In this document: positions 7,244 through 16,571 of the stretch, piece by piece
Layout of the letters: the number at the start of each line of letters is the position of its first letter
Position numbering within the stretch: position 1 is the first letter of the stretch
Source of the DNA: JAJEAD01 sp964420925
GTDB taxonomy: Bacteria; Pseudomonadota; Gammaproteobacteria; HK1
Assembly (NCBI GenBank): GCA_964420925.1
Contig: CAYQVB010000085.1
Location: forward strand, 1-64,000
Length of the DNA stretch: 64,000 nucleotides
Direction of reading: 5' to 3'
Notes under the pieces: generated by a model
Database searches by the model: none
Seen by the model: the letters and a program-made list of their open reading frames with translations, nothing else
Told to the model about the DNA's origin: nothing
Made by a program: the position numbers and the translations under genes

Positions 7244-9406
7244 GTGATCGGACGAAACGGGACCCCGTATCGGGTCGAGTTGTGGGCGGGCGCTGCCGCC
7301 GCGGCGGTCGTGCTCACTCAGTCCATGGCCTTCGGCGTATCCCTGCACGAGCCCCATATTGGTAGTGGCGCTCTGGGTGCGCTCGCCGGCCTCGTCGCCG
7401 CGGTGTGTCTCTGCCTCGCCTCGTCGCTCGCGGGCGGCACGTCCGCGCTGATCAGCGCACCGACGGGGCCGATACTGGTGCTGCTGGTCGCCATCACGGG
7501 AGCCTTCTCGCGTTCGGGTCTCCAGGGGCCGGAAGTCTTGCAGGCGCTCGGTGTGGTCATCGTCCTCGCCGGCATCATGCAGGCCATCGTGGGCCTCAGC
7601 GGCGGGGGACGCATCATCAAGCTCATGCCGGTTCCGGTCATCGCCGGATTCATGACCGGGTCCGGTCTCCTCATGATTGCAGGCCAGATCGATCCCTTCA
7701 CCGGCGGAACCTGGGGACGCTTGTGGCATGGCGGCCGACTCGGCGTAGCCTGGGAGCCGCTCCTTGCCTCGGTGCTTGCCATCACGTGCATGCATTTCGG
7801 CAGCCGCCGGCAATTCCCGGTCCCGGCGCCCCTCCTCGGGCTCATCGCGGGTACCGCCGCATTCCACGCGTTCCGCGCCATTGCCGGCGGCGTGGCCGAT
7901 GCGGATTGGCTCGTGGGTCCACTTCCCGGTAGTGACGCCTTCGTGGTGGTCGAATGGTGGACGCTGCCCCGCGATCTGCCCTGGGGGCTGGTGTTCGCCT
8001 CGGCGGTGGCGCTGTGCGTGCTCGCGTCGCTCGATACGCTGCTGACCTGCGTGCTCGTCGACACCCGCACCGGCCGGCGCCACGATGCCCGACGGGAGCT
8101 CGTGGGACAGGGTGTCGGTCACGTGCTGTGTGGACTCGGAGGCGGGCTCGCCGGGGCGGGGACCACCGCCGCGACCATGGTGGCGGCGGAAGCCCGGGGA
8201 GGGCGGCGTTCCGGCGTCGGCTGCGCGCTGGCCCTCGCCTGCCTCGTGCTCGTGTTCCACGATGTCACGAGCTGGGTGCCGCGAAGCGTGCTTGCGGCAA
8301 TCGTCGTGCACGCCGCCATCGGGCTGCTCGGCCTCGATGTGTTCGCGTGGTGGCGCCGCCGCCGTACCCGCGCCGACGCGCTGGTGGCGCTGCTCGTCAC
8401 CGCGGTGACGGTCGCCTTCGACCTGATGGTGGCGGTCGGTGCCGGGGTGCTGATCATGATCATCCGCTACATGGCCGACCAGATCGGGCGTCCCGTGGTC
8501 CTTCGCCGGGTTACGGCGCGGACCCACCGGTCACAGCGCGATCGCTCGGCGCGCGAGCGGGACGCGCTCGACGAGCACGGCGACGCGGTGGTGCTCTACG
8601 AGCTGCGCGGTGCGCTGTTTTTCGGCACCACGGATCGCCTCTTCGAGGAAATGGAGCCGGACCTGAACGCCGGACGGCGCATCATTCTCTCTCTGCGCCG
8701 CGTTTCCCGGGTGGACCTGAGCGGGGCGAGGCTTCTGCACCAGATGGCGAGGCGCGCGCGGGAGAACGGAGGCGAGCTGGCATTCGCCAACGTGCACCGG
8801 TACATCGGCCTCGGACGCAATGTGCGCAAGGCGCTGCGCCGCGCGCACCTTCGCGATGACGGAGTGCGGGTGCGCACCTACCGCAGCTCCGATGTCGCGT
8901 TCGAAGAGGCGGAGAACGCACTGCTCGAGGAGCTCGGCGTGCGCACGCCCGCTTCCCGGGAGACCTGTGCGCTCGCGGATTCGGAGCTCTGCGCACGGCT
9001 GAACGAAGAAGAGGTCCGCACTCTGAGCGCCTTCATGCGCAGGAAGACGGTGGGGGCGGGCAGCGCGGTCTATCGGGCCGGCGAGCGGGGCGGGATGCTC
9101 TATGTCGTGGGGCGCGGCATCGTGGACATCCGCCTGCGCACCGGGCGCAAGCAGTACAGCCGTCTCGCCCGCATCGGGCCGGGCATGGTCTTCGGCGGGG
9201 CGGGCTTCAACGTTCCGGGTACGCACACCGCGTCGGCGGTCGCGACCGAGCCCTGCGAGTTCCACATCCTCGAACGGCGGAGCTTCGAGCGGCTCGCGAA
9301 GGCCCATCCGGCCCTTGCGCTGTCCTTGCTCGATGTCCTGGTGGGCGAGCTGGGGAGGCGCCTGCGCGTTGCGCACCTGGAGATCTATCAGCTCAACCAG
9401 TACTGA
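7244..9406 (+). CDS. SulP anion transporter with STAS and degenerate cNMP-binding domains
   Basis: Inner-membrane SulP/SLC26-type transporter for inorganic or carboxylate anions such as sulfate or bicarbonate. Residues about 1-410 are membrane-spanning, including a SulP-type APTGP motif. A STAS domain covers about 440-560, with VSRVDLSGARLL containing the usual Asp-Ser-Gly site. A cyclic-nucleotide-binding fold covers about 590-710. In that fold the phosphate-binding cassette reads FGGAGFNVPGTHTASAV, lacking the canonical FGE Glu and the ligand Arg, so nucleotide binding is doubtful. The start is GTG. The 720-residue length reflects the fused third domain. Confidence 0.82.
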   Translation: MIGRNGTPYRVELWAGAAAAAVVLTQSMAFGVSLHEPHIGSGALGALAGLVAAVCLCLASSLAGGTSALISAPTGPILVLLVAITGAFSRSGLQGPEVLQALGVVIVLAGIMQAIVGLSGGGRIIKLMPVPVIAGFMTGSGLLMIAGQIDPFTGGTWGRLWHGGRLGVAWEPLLASVLAITCMHFGSRRQFPVPAPLLGLIAGTAAFHAFRAIAGGVADADWLVGPLPGSDAFVVVEWWTLPRDLPWGLVFASAVALCVLASLDTLLTCVLVDTRTGRRHDARRELVGQGVGHVLCGLGGGLAGAGTTAATMVAAEARGGRRSGVGCALALACLVLVFHDVTSWVPRSVLAAIVVHAAIGLLGLDVFAWWRRRRTRADALVALLVTAVTVAFDLMVAVGAGVLIMIIRYMADQIGRPVVLRRVTARTHRSQRDRSARERDALDEHGDAVVLYELRGALFFGTTDRLFEEMEPDLNAGRRIILSLRRVSRVDLSGARLLHQMARRARENGGELAFANVHRYIGLGRNVRKALRRAHLRDDGVRVRTYRSSDVAFEEAENALLEELGVRTPASRETCALADSELCARLNEEEVRTLSAFMRRKTVGAGSAVYRAGERGGMLYVVGRGIVDIRLRTGRKQYSRLARIGPGMVFGGAGFNVPGTHTASAVATEPCEFHILERRSFERLAKAHPALALSLLDVLVGELGRRLRVAHLEIYQLNQY

Positions 9407-9419
9407 GGCGAACCGGGTC

Positions 9420-9440
9420 GGGGCCCCGGACGGCGGCCCC
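9420..9440. terminator. Shared hairpin between convergent genes
   Basis: GGGGCC and GGCCCC form a 6-bp stem with a 9-base loop, placed exactly between the SulP stop and the dipeptidase stop. A bidirectional terminator is plausible, although there is no T-run. Confidence 0.4.
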
Positions 9441-9442
9441 TC

Positions 9443-10429
9443 TCACTCGTTCCACGCGTCGCGGAGGAAGCGCAGCCAGTTCTCGCCCAGCACTTTCCGG
9501 ACGCGGGACTCGCTCCAGCCGCGCCGCAGCATCGCCGTGCAGAGGTTGGGGAACTCTCCGATCCTGGCCAGACCATCGGGGAGGCGTGGAACCCGTGGTG
9601 TGCCCGGCACGAGCAGGCGTCCGTGGCCCTTGTCCCGGCGCAGCCACTCGAAGAAGGCGAGGTCCTGATCCTGGGTGAAGTCGGTGCCGACCCCGACCGC
9701 ATCCTCGCCGGCCACGTCGATCACGTATTCGAACACCTCAACGCACTGCTCCACCGTGGTCTCGTCGCCCCAGGGCAGGAAGGGCGGATAGGTCGCGACG
9801 CCGATCAACCCGCCCCGCTCCGCCACCGCCCGCAGTTCGTCGTCCGCCTTGTTTCGCGGGTGCTCCATGATTCCGGAAGGGCAGCAGTGGGTGTAGGCGA
9901 CCGGCTTCGCCGAATGGCACACCGCGTCTGCGCTGGTCTTCGGGCCGACGTGGGAGAGGTCCACCAGCACCCCGCATCGGTTCATCTCGTCGATGACATC
10001 GCGCCCGAAGTCGGAAAGCCCGCCGTCGTGCGACTCCCAGCAACCGCTGCCCACGAGGTTCTGGGTGTTGTAGGTGAGCTGCATCACGCGCACCCCGAGA
10101 TCCCGGAACAGCTCGACGAACTCGGCCCGGTCCTCGAGTGCAGAGGTGTTCTGCCAGCCGAGGATGACGCCGGTGTGCGCCTCTGCCTTCGCGCGTCGGA
10201 TGTCCGCGGTGCAATGCACGGGAATGAGGAGGTCGTCGTGCTCCCGGAACCAACGCTTCCACTGCGCGATGTTCTCCATCGTCGCGCGAAACCCCTCCCA
10301 GACCGAGCAGGTGCAGTTCGCCGCGCTCAGTCCGCCCGCCCGCATGTCCTCGAACACGGACCGGCTCCATTTCGAGATGATCAGTCCATCGATGACGATG
10401 GCGTCTTCGTGCAGGGCAGCGGAGTCCAT
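9443..10429 (-). CDS. Membrane dipeptidase-like protein (peptidase M19), altered metal site
   Basis: TIM-barrel hydrolase of the renal dipeptidase family, 328 residues. DLSHVGPKTSADAV and AYTHCCPSG supply the two conserved barrel His residues and GVGTDFTQDQ the late Asp. The N-terminal metal motif, normally DGHND, reads IDGLIISKW. The bridging-Glu segment reads GWQNTSAL, where a canonical enzyme has an IEG-type sequence. The dinuclear zinc site may thus be incomplete, a pattern I believe recurs in one branch of the family. The start is the Met before DSAALHED; upstream sequence is low-complexity. It follows the oligopeptide importer genes by 111 bp, which suggests processing of imported peptides. 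Confidence 0.8.
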   Translation of the reverse strand: MDSAALHEDAIVIDGLIISKWSRSVFEDMRAGGLSAANCTCSVWEGFRATMENIAQWKRWFREHDDLLIPVHCTADIRRAKAEAHTGVILGWQNTSALEDRAEFVELFRDLGVRVMQLTYNTQNLVGSGCWESHDGGLSDFGRDVIDEMNRCGVLVDLSHVGPKTSADAVCHSAKPVAYTHCCPSGIMEHPRNKADDELRAVAERGGLIGVATYPPFLPWGDETTVEQCVEVFEYVIDVAGEDAVGVGTDFTQDQDLAFFEWLRRDKGHGRLLVPGTPRVPRLPDGLARIGEFPNLCTAMLRRGWSESRVRKVLGENWLRFLRDAWNE

Positions 10430-10540
10430 GCCTTGGCCTCTCTTCGACACCCTTCGAGGGACGGGGAACGTATCACGCGACGCTCGGCCGCGCCGCGTCG
10501 CGGGAGCTCGGCCTCGCGTCAAAGGCGCCGGATGGCCGAC

Positions 10541-12673
10541 TCACCCGCGCCGCTTCTCCCGTCTTCGCGAAGTGACGCCGATGACCGGCTCGACCTCTCC
10601 GAGCGCCCCCATCGGGATGTGGCAGCGGATGCGGTGTCCGGACCCGGTCTCCTGCACCGGGGGCGGCTCGGTGTCGCATATCTCGCCGATCCGACGCGGG
10701 CAGCGGGTGGCGAAGCGGCAGCCGGGCGGAGGGGCCAGCGCGCTCGGGATCTCGCCCTCGAGCCGGATACGCTTCTGCTCCACCCGGGGATCGGGCACCG
10801 ACACCGCGGACAGCAGCGCTTCGGTGTAGGGATGGTAGGGAGGCTCCAGCACTTCCCCGGCCGATCCGTACTCCATCACCTGGCCGAGGTACATCACGAC
10901 GATCGAATCCGAGAGATAGCGCACCACCCCGAGATCGTGGCTGATAAAGAGCATGGTGGTGCGATGGCGATCCTGCACCTCGATCAGCAGGTTGATGATT
11001 GCCGCCTGCACCGACACGTCGAGGGCCGAGACCGGCTCGTCGGCGATCACCATCGCAGGATTGCCGGCAAAGGCGCGGGCGACCGCGATGCGCTGCTTCT
11101 GTCCCCCCGAGAGCTGCCGGGGCTTGCGACGCGCAAACGCGCGCGGCAGACGCACCATCTCCAGCAGCTCGCCGACCCGCTCGTCGATCTCCCCCCGCCG
11201 GCTCGCGACGCCGAGCTTGCGAATCGCCCTGCCGATCGCCGAGCCCACCGAACGGCTCGGGTTGAGCGTGCCGTCGGGGTTCTGGAACACCATCTGGAGG
11301 GCCGCGATGAGCTCCGGCCGGCGACGGGTGACGGGAATCATCGCGATGTGCTCGCCGTCGAACTCGATCTCGCCCCCGGTCGCGGTGTCGAGACCGGTGA
11401 GTACCCTGGCGAAGGTCGACTTGCCGCAGCCCGATTCGCCCACGATGGCGAGGGTGTGACCGCGCCTCGCGTTGAAGGTCACCTGCTCGTTGGCCCGGAT
11501 GTAGCGCCTGGAGGTTCCCGACAGCACCGCCTTCAAGGACATGTCGCGTTGCTCGTAGAACTTGTCGAGGCGCTCGACTCTGAGTGCCCGTTCCGGGAGC
11601 GACGCGTGGTCGTGAGCAGCGGCCGCCGGCGGTGGGGGAGAGCGCCCGATCTCCTTCCACCGCCGGCACCGGACCCGGTGCGTGGCGCTCTCCGGCAGGG
11701 ACTCCATTTCGAGCGCGCCTCGATCGCATCGGCCTGCCGCGAAGTGGTGGCAGCGAGGGCCGAAGGCGCAGCCCGGGGCTCGTTCGTGAGGCAATGCGAG
11801 CTGGCCCGGGATCGGGACCAGGGGGCGTGAACGCTTGTCGGCGTCGAGATCCGGGATGCATTCCAGCAGGCCGCGGGTGTAGGGGTGGCGGGTGTGTTCG
11901 AAGACCTCGTGAATCGTGCCTTCCTCGACCACCTCGCCCGAGTACATCACGCACACCCGGTCGCAGACCTTCACGATCAGACCGAGGTTGTGCGAGATGT
12001 AGAGCAACGATGTGCCGTACTTGCGCCGCAGGTCCGCGATGAGATCGACGACGCTCGCTTCCACCGTCACGTCGAGCGCGGTGGTCGGCTCGTCGAGCAC
12101 CAGCAGGGAGGGGTTGGACAGGAAGGCCATCGCGATGACCACGCGCTGCTGCTGTCCGCCGGAGAGCTGGTGCGGATAGCGGCGCATCACCGCCTCCGGA
12201 TCCGGCATGTTCACGTCCCCGAGGATCTCGACCGCCCGGGCCTGCGCCTCCTTGCGCGACGCCCCTTCGTGCTCCATCGGCACCTCCATGAGCTGGAATC
12301 CCACCGGCATGCAGGGATTCAGCGCGCTCATCGGTTCCTGGTACACCATCGCGATCTCCGAGCCCCGGATGCGCCGCAGCTCGGCCGGAGCAAGGGTGGC
12401 CATGTCGCGCCCTTCGAAGCGCACGCGGCCCCGCACGATGCGGCCGTTGCGGCCGAGGTAGCGCATGACCGCCATCGCCACCGTGGTCTTGCCGCAGCCC
12501 GATTCGCCGACCAGCCCGACGCTCTCGCCGCGGCGGATGGTGAGGGAGACCTGCGGGACCGCCGGGACCGCACCCGACCTCACGAAGTACGAGACGCCGA
12601 GGTCCTCTATCTGCAGCACTGCGGTCTCGGGGGCGCCGAGCCTCCCGCGCGTTCGTGAATGCGTGGCCGCCAT
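10541..12673 (-). CDS. Oligopeptide ABC transporter, fused double ATP-binding protein (DppD-DppF type)
   Basis: Two complete ABC ATPases in one 710-residue chain. Domain 1 has Walker A GESGCGKTT, signature LSGGQQQR and Walker B LLVLDEPTTALD. After its C-terminal Cys-rich oligopeptide-transporter tail (GCAFGPRCHHFAAGRC), a linker of about 40 residues leads to domain 2 with GESGCGKST, LSGGQKQR and MVIADEPVSALD, and a second Cys motif (GCRFATRCPRRIGEIC). It energises the two permeases encoded upstream. The ATG overlaps the preceding permease stop (TGATG), so translation is coupled. Fused Dpp/Opp ATPases are known; here nothing appears truncated. Confidence 0.9.
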   Translation of the reverse strand: MAATHSRTRGRLGAPETAVLQIEDLGVSYFVRSGAVPAVPQVSLTIRRGESVGLVGESGCGKTTVAMAVMRYLGRNGRIVRGRVRFEGRDMATLAPAELRRIRGSEIAMVYQEPMSALNPCMPVGFQLMEVPMEHEGASRKEAQARAVEILGDVNMPDPEAVMRRYPHQLSGGQQQRVVIAMAFLSNPSLLVLDEPTTALDVTVEASVVDLIADLRRKYGTSLLYISHNLGLIVKVCDRVCVMYSGEVVEEGTIHEVFEHTRHPYTRGLLECIPDLDADKRSRPLVPIPGQLALPHERAPGCAFGPRCHHFAAGRCDRGALEMESLPESATHRVRCRRWKEIGRSPPPPAAAAHDHASLPERALRVERLDKFYEQRDMSLKAVLSGTSRRYIRANEQVTFNARRGHTLAIVGESGCGKSTFARVLTGLDTATGGEIEFDGEHIAMIPVTRRRPELIAALQMVFQNPDGTLNPSRSVGSAIGRAIRKLGVASRRGEIDERVGELLEMVRLPRAFARRKPRQLSGGQKQRIAVARAFAGNPAMVIADEPVSALDVSVQAAIINLLIEVQDRHRTTMLFISHDLGVVRYLSDSIVVMYLGQVMEYGSAGEVLEPPYHPYTEALLSAVSVPDPRVEQKRIRLEGEIPSALAPPPGCRFATRCPRRIGEICDTEPPPVQETGSGHRIRCHIPMGALGEVEPVIGVTSRRREKRRG

Positions 12674-13554
12674 CAGTCGCTGCGGGAGAGCTCGTGAATG
12701 CCGTCGGCGAGCAGATTGAAGCCGATCACCAGGCTCGAGATGGCCAGACAGGGGAAGAGCGCCATGTGCGGCCAGACCAGGATCATCGCGCTGGTCTCCT
12801 TCACCATGCCGCCCCAGTCCGGGTCCGGCGGAGGCAGGCCGAGGCCGAGAAAGCCGAGAATGCCGATGGTGATGGTGGTGTAGCCCATGCGCAGACACGC
12901 ATCGACGATGAGAGGTCCCCGCGCGTTGGGCAGAAGCTCCACCACCATGATGTAGAACGGCTTCTCCCCGCGCAGCTTTGCGGCCTCCACGTACTCCTGG
13001 GCGCGCAGGTCGAGCACCAGGCCGCGCACGATTCGGCTGATGCCGGGAGACGATGCGAAGGTGACCGCGAAGATGATGTTCAGCGCCGACGCCCCGAAGG
13101 TGGTGATCAGGATGATGTAGAGGATCAACACGGGGAAGGACAGCACGATGTCGGCGACGAAGCCGATCGCATCGTCCAGCCAGCCTCCGAAGTAGCCGGC
13201 AACCATGCCCATGGTGGCGCCGACGAGGTAGGCGCAGAGCACCGAGACCGGGGCCAGGATCAGCACGATCTGGGCGCCCCAGATGAGGCGCGACCAGATG
13301 TCGCGCCCGAGATGGTCGGTGCCGAGCCAGTGTGGCGCTCCCCACCACCCGGGAGTGGGGTCGGCGAGGGCGCTGAAGTCCTGCGCATTGGGGTGGTAGG
13401 CGGTGAGCAGCGGCGCGCAGATCGCGATGAGCACCCACAGGCCCACGAGTCCCGCGCCCACGATCGCCGCCGGCGACTCCCGCACTTGTCCGAGCGAGCA
13501 GAGCAGGCCGACGAATGCCCGCTCGCCGCCGTTGCCGGTGGCGGTCCCGTTCAT
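12673..13554 (-). CDS. Oligopeptide ABC transporter permease (DppC type)
   Basis: Inner-membrane permease of 293 residues with the OppC/DppC N-terminal segment (HWLGTDHLGRDIWSRLIWGA at about residue 78) and an EAA loop (EYVEAAKLRGEKPFYIM) for docking the ATPase. Six membrane segments are visible. I start at the Met before NGTATGNGG; the longer frame upstream runs into the intergenic repeat hairpin and looks non-coding. The gene ends in a 1-base stop/start overlap with the ATPase gene. Confidence 0.88.
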   Translation of the reverse strand: MNGTATGNGGERAFVGLLCSLGQVRESPAAIVGAGLVGLWVLIAICAPLLTAYHPNAQDFSALADPTPGWWGAPHWLGTDHLGRDIWSRLIWGAQIVLILAPVSVLCAYLVGATMGMVAGYFGGWLDDAIGFVADIVLSFPVLILYIILITTFGASALNIIFAVTFASSPGISRIVRGLVLDLRAQEYVEAAKLRGEKPFYIMVVELLPNARGPLIVDACLRMGYTTITIGILGFLGLGLPPPDPDWGGMVKETSAMILVWPHMALFPCLAISSLVIGFNLLADGIHELSRSD

Positions 13555-13592
13555 CGCCGGGTCACGACCCGGCGTGGCCGGAACCGGGTTCG

Positions 13593-13716
13593 TGGATTCC
13601 CGCTGGCGTAGAAGTTTCCCCGCCACCTCGGCTCGGGTGGATTCCCGATTGCGCGGGAATGACGAAGGCCAAACCGGGTACTACCTCCCGTCATTCCCGC
13701 GCAAGCGGGAATCCAC
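13593..13716. repeat. Paired dRS3-like hairpins between dppB and dppC type genes
   Basis: A partial unit (GTGGATTCCCGC, about 13593) is followed by two 28-bp units in opposite orientation, 13637-13664 and 13689-13716. The second matches the reverse complement of the first at 27 of 28 positions, so the pair can form one long stem on top of each unit's own small stem. It fills most of the 197 bp separating the two permease genes, within the operon. Confidence 0.8.
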
Positions 13717-13751
13717 GGGTCACGAAGAATCTTCTTCATTTTGATGAGAGA

Positions 13752-14765
13752 CTAGGTGAAGCGGATGCGCGGGTTGAGGTACATGTAGCCCACGTCGCCG
13801 ATGAAGCGGGTGGTGACCGCGACGAAGAGGGCGACCACCGTGGTTGCCTCGACCAGAGTGATGTCGCCGAACAACGCCGCTTCGAGCAGCAGGCGCCCGA
13901 ATCCGGGGTAGGCGAAGACCACTTCGGTCACCACCACGCCACTGATCAGCCAGTTGACCTGGAGCAGGATTACCGTGAACGGCGTGATCATCGCGTTGCG
14001 CAGCGCGTGGCGCAGGATCACGGTGCGATAAGGCAGCCCCTTGAGGATAGCGGTGCGGATGAAGTCCTTGGTCATCACCTCGACCATCGAGCCGCGCATC
14101 ATGCGCGCCACGTATCCGAAGTCGTAGAGCACCAGGACCGTCACCGGCAGCACCAGTTGCGACGCCACCGACCACTCGGGGCTCGCTACGAGCGGGCTGG
14201 TGCCGGGCAGCCAGCGCAGCGAGACCACGAAGATCGACATGAGGATGACGGCGGAGGCGAACTGGGGGATCGAGATCAGGGTCACTCCGGTGAGCGAGAG
14301 CACCCGGTCGGTCCGGGTGCCCTCGCGCATGCCCGACACCACTCCGAACACCAGTGACAGGGGCACGATGATCGCGAATGCGATCGCGGCGAGCAGCGCG
14401 GTGTTGGCGAGCCGGTCCCAGATGATGTCGTTGACCGGGGCCTTGAACAGGATGGAGTAGCCGAAGTTGCCGAAGTACTGGTGGCCACGCGGATCGGCAA
14501 ACCCGAGTCCGAGCTCCGGATCGCTCAAGGGATCCTCGATCACCCCGGTGAGTACGCCGATCCAGCGCACGTAGCGCACCAGCAACGGGTCGTCCAGGTT
14601 GAGCTTCTTGAACAGAATCGCCTTCTGCTCGGGGCTCGCGTACTGCCCGAGGGTCTTGCTGGCGACGTTCCCGGGAAAGAACTCCATGATCGCGAACACG
14701 AGAAACGACGCCACCGCCATGATCAGAACCATGAGGGCGAAGCGTCTGATGATGAACGCCGCCAT
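13752..14765 (-). CDS. Oligopeptide ABC transporter permease (DppB type)
   Basis: Inner-membrane permease of 337 residues. It opens with AAFIIRRFALMVLIMAVASF, the usual first membrane helix of OppB/DppB. The EAA-like loop is KDFIRTAILKGLPYRTVILR (about residues 225-244). A large periplasmic loop lies between the first and second helices. I start at the Met before AAFIIRR, because the 13 residues before it are Arg-rich and unlike the family. It pairs with the DppC-type permease encoded next. Confidence 0.88.
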   Translation of the reverse strand: MAAFIIRRFALMVLIMAVASFLVFAIMEFFPGNVASKTLGQYASPEQKAILFKKLNLDDPLLVRYVRWIGVLTGVIEDPLSDPELGLGFADPRGHQYFGNFGYSILFKAPVNDIIWDRLANTALLAAIAFAIIVPLSLVFGVVSGMREGTRTDRVLSLTGVTLISIPQFASAVILMSIFVVSLRWLPGTSPLVASPEWSVASQLVLPVTVLVLYDFGYVARMMRGSMVEVMTKDFIRTAILKGLPYRTVILRHALRNAMITPFTVILLQVNWLISGVVVTEVVFAYPGFGRLLLEAALFGDITLVEATTVVALFVAVTTRFIGDVGYMYLNPRIRFT

Positions 14766-14872
14766 CACTCGTCGCCCGAGCCGCCTTCGAGTCCGGGCGG
14801 GCACATCACTATGGCCATCTTCATCACGTCACCCCGGGCGATAGCCGGCTCGGCCGCGCTACGGGGCCGAAA

Positions 14873-14901
14873 CGGCGGGCGGGAGTGTTCCCTGCCCGCC
14901 G
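14873..14901 (-). terminator. Hairpin behind the oligopeptide-binding-protein gene
   Basis: CGGCGGGC-A-GGGA pairs with TCCC-GCCCGCCG with one bulge, 24 bp behind the stop codon. No T-run follows. As at the ferric-type operon, it probably stabilises or separates the abundant binding-protein message from the permease message. Confidence 0.5.
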
Positions 14902-14924
14902 GGTGATCGGCCGTCGTCGCCGGA

Positions 14925-16571
14925 TCAGGCTTCGATACCGAGCTCTTCGCCGTACATGAAGGTGCTCGGGTGCATGCGAAATCCCTGCACGCGCTTGTCC
15001 ATGAACGTGAAGACGTTCCGCCACAGGGGCTGAGCGATCGGCCCGTCCTCCTGCATGATCTTCTCGAGCTGCGCGGTGAGCGCCCGCCGGTCTTCGAGGT
15101 CGAAGGTCCCTTCCGCCTCCGTGAGGATCCGATCGAAGTCCGGATTTGCGTACTCCGATTCGTTCCACGGGACTCCGCTGCGGTAGGCCAGTCCCAGCAC
15201 CATCACCCCGAGAGGCCGATGGCCCCAGGTGGTGTAGGTGACCGGGGCCTTGTCCCAGAGCTCCCCCCACAACGCGAGCGGCACGATGTTGATCTTGGCC
15301 TGGATGTTGGACGCCTTCCATTGCTCGACCAGGACCTGCACCGCCTGCTTGACCCAGTCCGTATCCCGCGCGGTGATCTCGAACTCCAGGCCCTCGGCAT
15401 AGCCCGCCTCCGCGAGCAGGCGTTTCGCCTCCTCGGGATGCTGGCCCATCGCGGGGAGCTCTGCGTACTCGGGGTGGATGGGACACACGTGGTGGTGCTC
15501 GCCTTCGGTGCCGAGGCCCCGCACCGCCCCCTCGATCACCGGCCCCGGATCGGTGGCCAGACGCAACGCCATGCGCACCCGCGGATCGTTGAAGGGCGGC
15601 TGGGTGCACTTGCCGCGAACGACTGCGGTTCCGGCCGAGGTTGCACGGTACAGTTGCAGGTGCGCCATGTGTTGCAGCGCATCGAGCTGATGGATGCCGG
15701 CCTCTTCGATGCCGTGCACCTGGTTCGACGCAAGCGCGCCGATCCCGGCGGCGGCGTCGTCTCCCAGGTCCACGATCTCGATGGCGTCGAGCCAGGGCCC
15801 TTCGCCCCAGTAGTCCGAGCGCGCCACGAAGCGACCGCGCTTCTGGACTTCGTACTCGACCAGCTCGAACGCGCCGGTGCCGTTCGAGCCCACCCCGAAG
15901 ACTCCGTCTTCCTCCGGGTCGAGCATCGCGATGGGGTAGTGGTAGAGATGCTCCGGCAGTGCGAGCTGCGGAACCTTGAGGTTGAGGCGCAGGGTGTGGG
16001 AGTCGATGCGCTCGATCGCATTGGCGTCCCACAGGCGGGTGGTCTTGTTGCCCGAGTCGTCCGTGTACTCCTCCAGCATGTAGCCCTTCATGAGTCCGAG
16101 CGCCGAGGATCCGGTCTCCGGGTCGAGCACGTGCTGCAGGTTCCAGATCGCGTCGTCGGCGGTGAACTCCCGTCCGTTGCGCCACTTGACGCCCTTGCGT
16201 ACGTGCAGGGTCCAGGTCTTGAGGTCCGCGCTCGGCTCCCACCGCTCCAGCAACAGCGGGCGGGTGATGTTGTCGTGGCCGGTGCGCGCCAGGTACTCGC
16301 AAACCTGGGCGCAGACGTTGGCCTGGGAGTGCCACTTGAAGATATGGGGGTTCGTGACTTCGAAGATCTTCTTGCCGATCTTCAGCGTGCCGCCCTTGGG
16401 CAGCGCCGCCCTGGCCTCTCGTATCGGCCCTCCCCCGACCATGATCGAGGCCGCGCTCGCCGACAACCCCAGCAGGGTGGCGGTGCGCAGGAATTCCCGG
16501 CGCCCGATTCGCCCCTCTCCGAGGTAGCCCCGGAGCTTCGCGATGTAAGGATGCTCACGTGATGTCGCCAT
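14925..16571 (-). CDS. Oligopeptide/dipeptide ABC transporter substrate-binding protein (family 5)
   Basis: Periplasmic solute-binding protein of 548 residues, first gene of the importer operon. The N-terminus has a twin-arginine signal (IGRREFLRTATLLGLSASAA, residues about 22-41) and an ALP-type cleavage region near ARAALPKGG. SBP_bac_5 hallmarks are LKTWTLHVRKGVKWRNGREF (about 118-137), ADDAIWNL and FNDPRVRMALRLATD. Peptides are the likely cargo given the downstream M19 dipeptidase, though family 5 proteins also carry nickel, glutathione or sugars. Confidence 0.88.
   Translation of the reverse strand: MATSREHPYIAKLRGYLGEGRIGRREFLRTATLLGLSASAASIMVGGGPIREARAALPKGGTLKIGKKIFEVTNPHIFKWHSQANVCAQVCEYLARTGHDNITRPLLLERWEPSADLKTWTLHVRKGVKWRNGREFTADDAIWNLQHVLDPETGSSALGLMKGYMLEEYTDDSGNKTTRLWDANAIERIDSHTLRLNLKVPQLALPEHLYHYPIAMLDPEEDGVFGVGSNGTGAFELVEYEVQKRGRFVARSDYWGEGPWLDAIEIVDLGDDAAAGIGALASNQVHGIEEAGIHQLDALQHMAHLQLYRATSAGTAVVRGKCTQPPFNDPRVRMALRLATDPGPVIEGAVRGLGTEGEHHHVCPIHPEYAELPAMGQHPEEAKRLLAEAGYAEGLEFEITARDTDWVKQAVQVLVEQWKASNIQAKINIVPLALWGELWDKAPVTYTTWGHRPLGVMVLGLAYRSGVPWNESEYANPDFDRILTEAEGTFDLEDRRALTAQLEKIMQEDGPIAQPLWRNVFTFMDKRVQGFRMHPSTFMYGEELGIEA

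Noticed and set aside
10473..11954. A minus-strand frame of about 490 codons over the fused ATPase gene
   Set aside because: Arg/Pro/Gly-rich with no domain. The fused ATPase in another frame has two complete sets of Walker and signature motifs.
13568..13600. An upstream start for the DppC-type permease within the repeat
   Set aside because: The residues are encoded by repeat sequence (GTGGATTCCC) and the family N-terminus begins after it.
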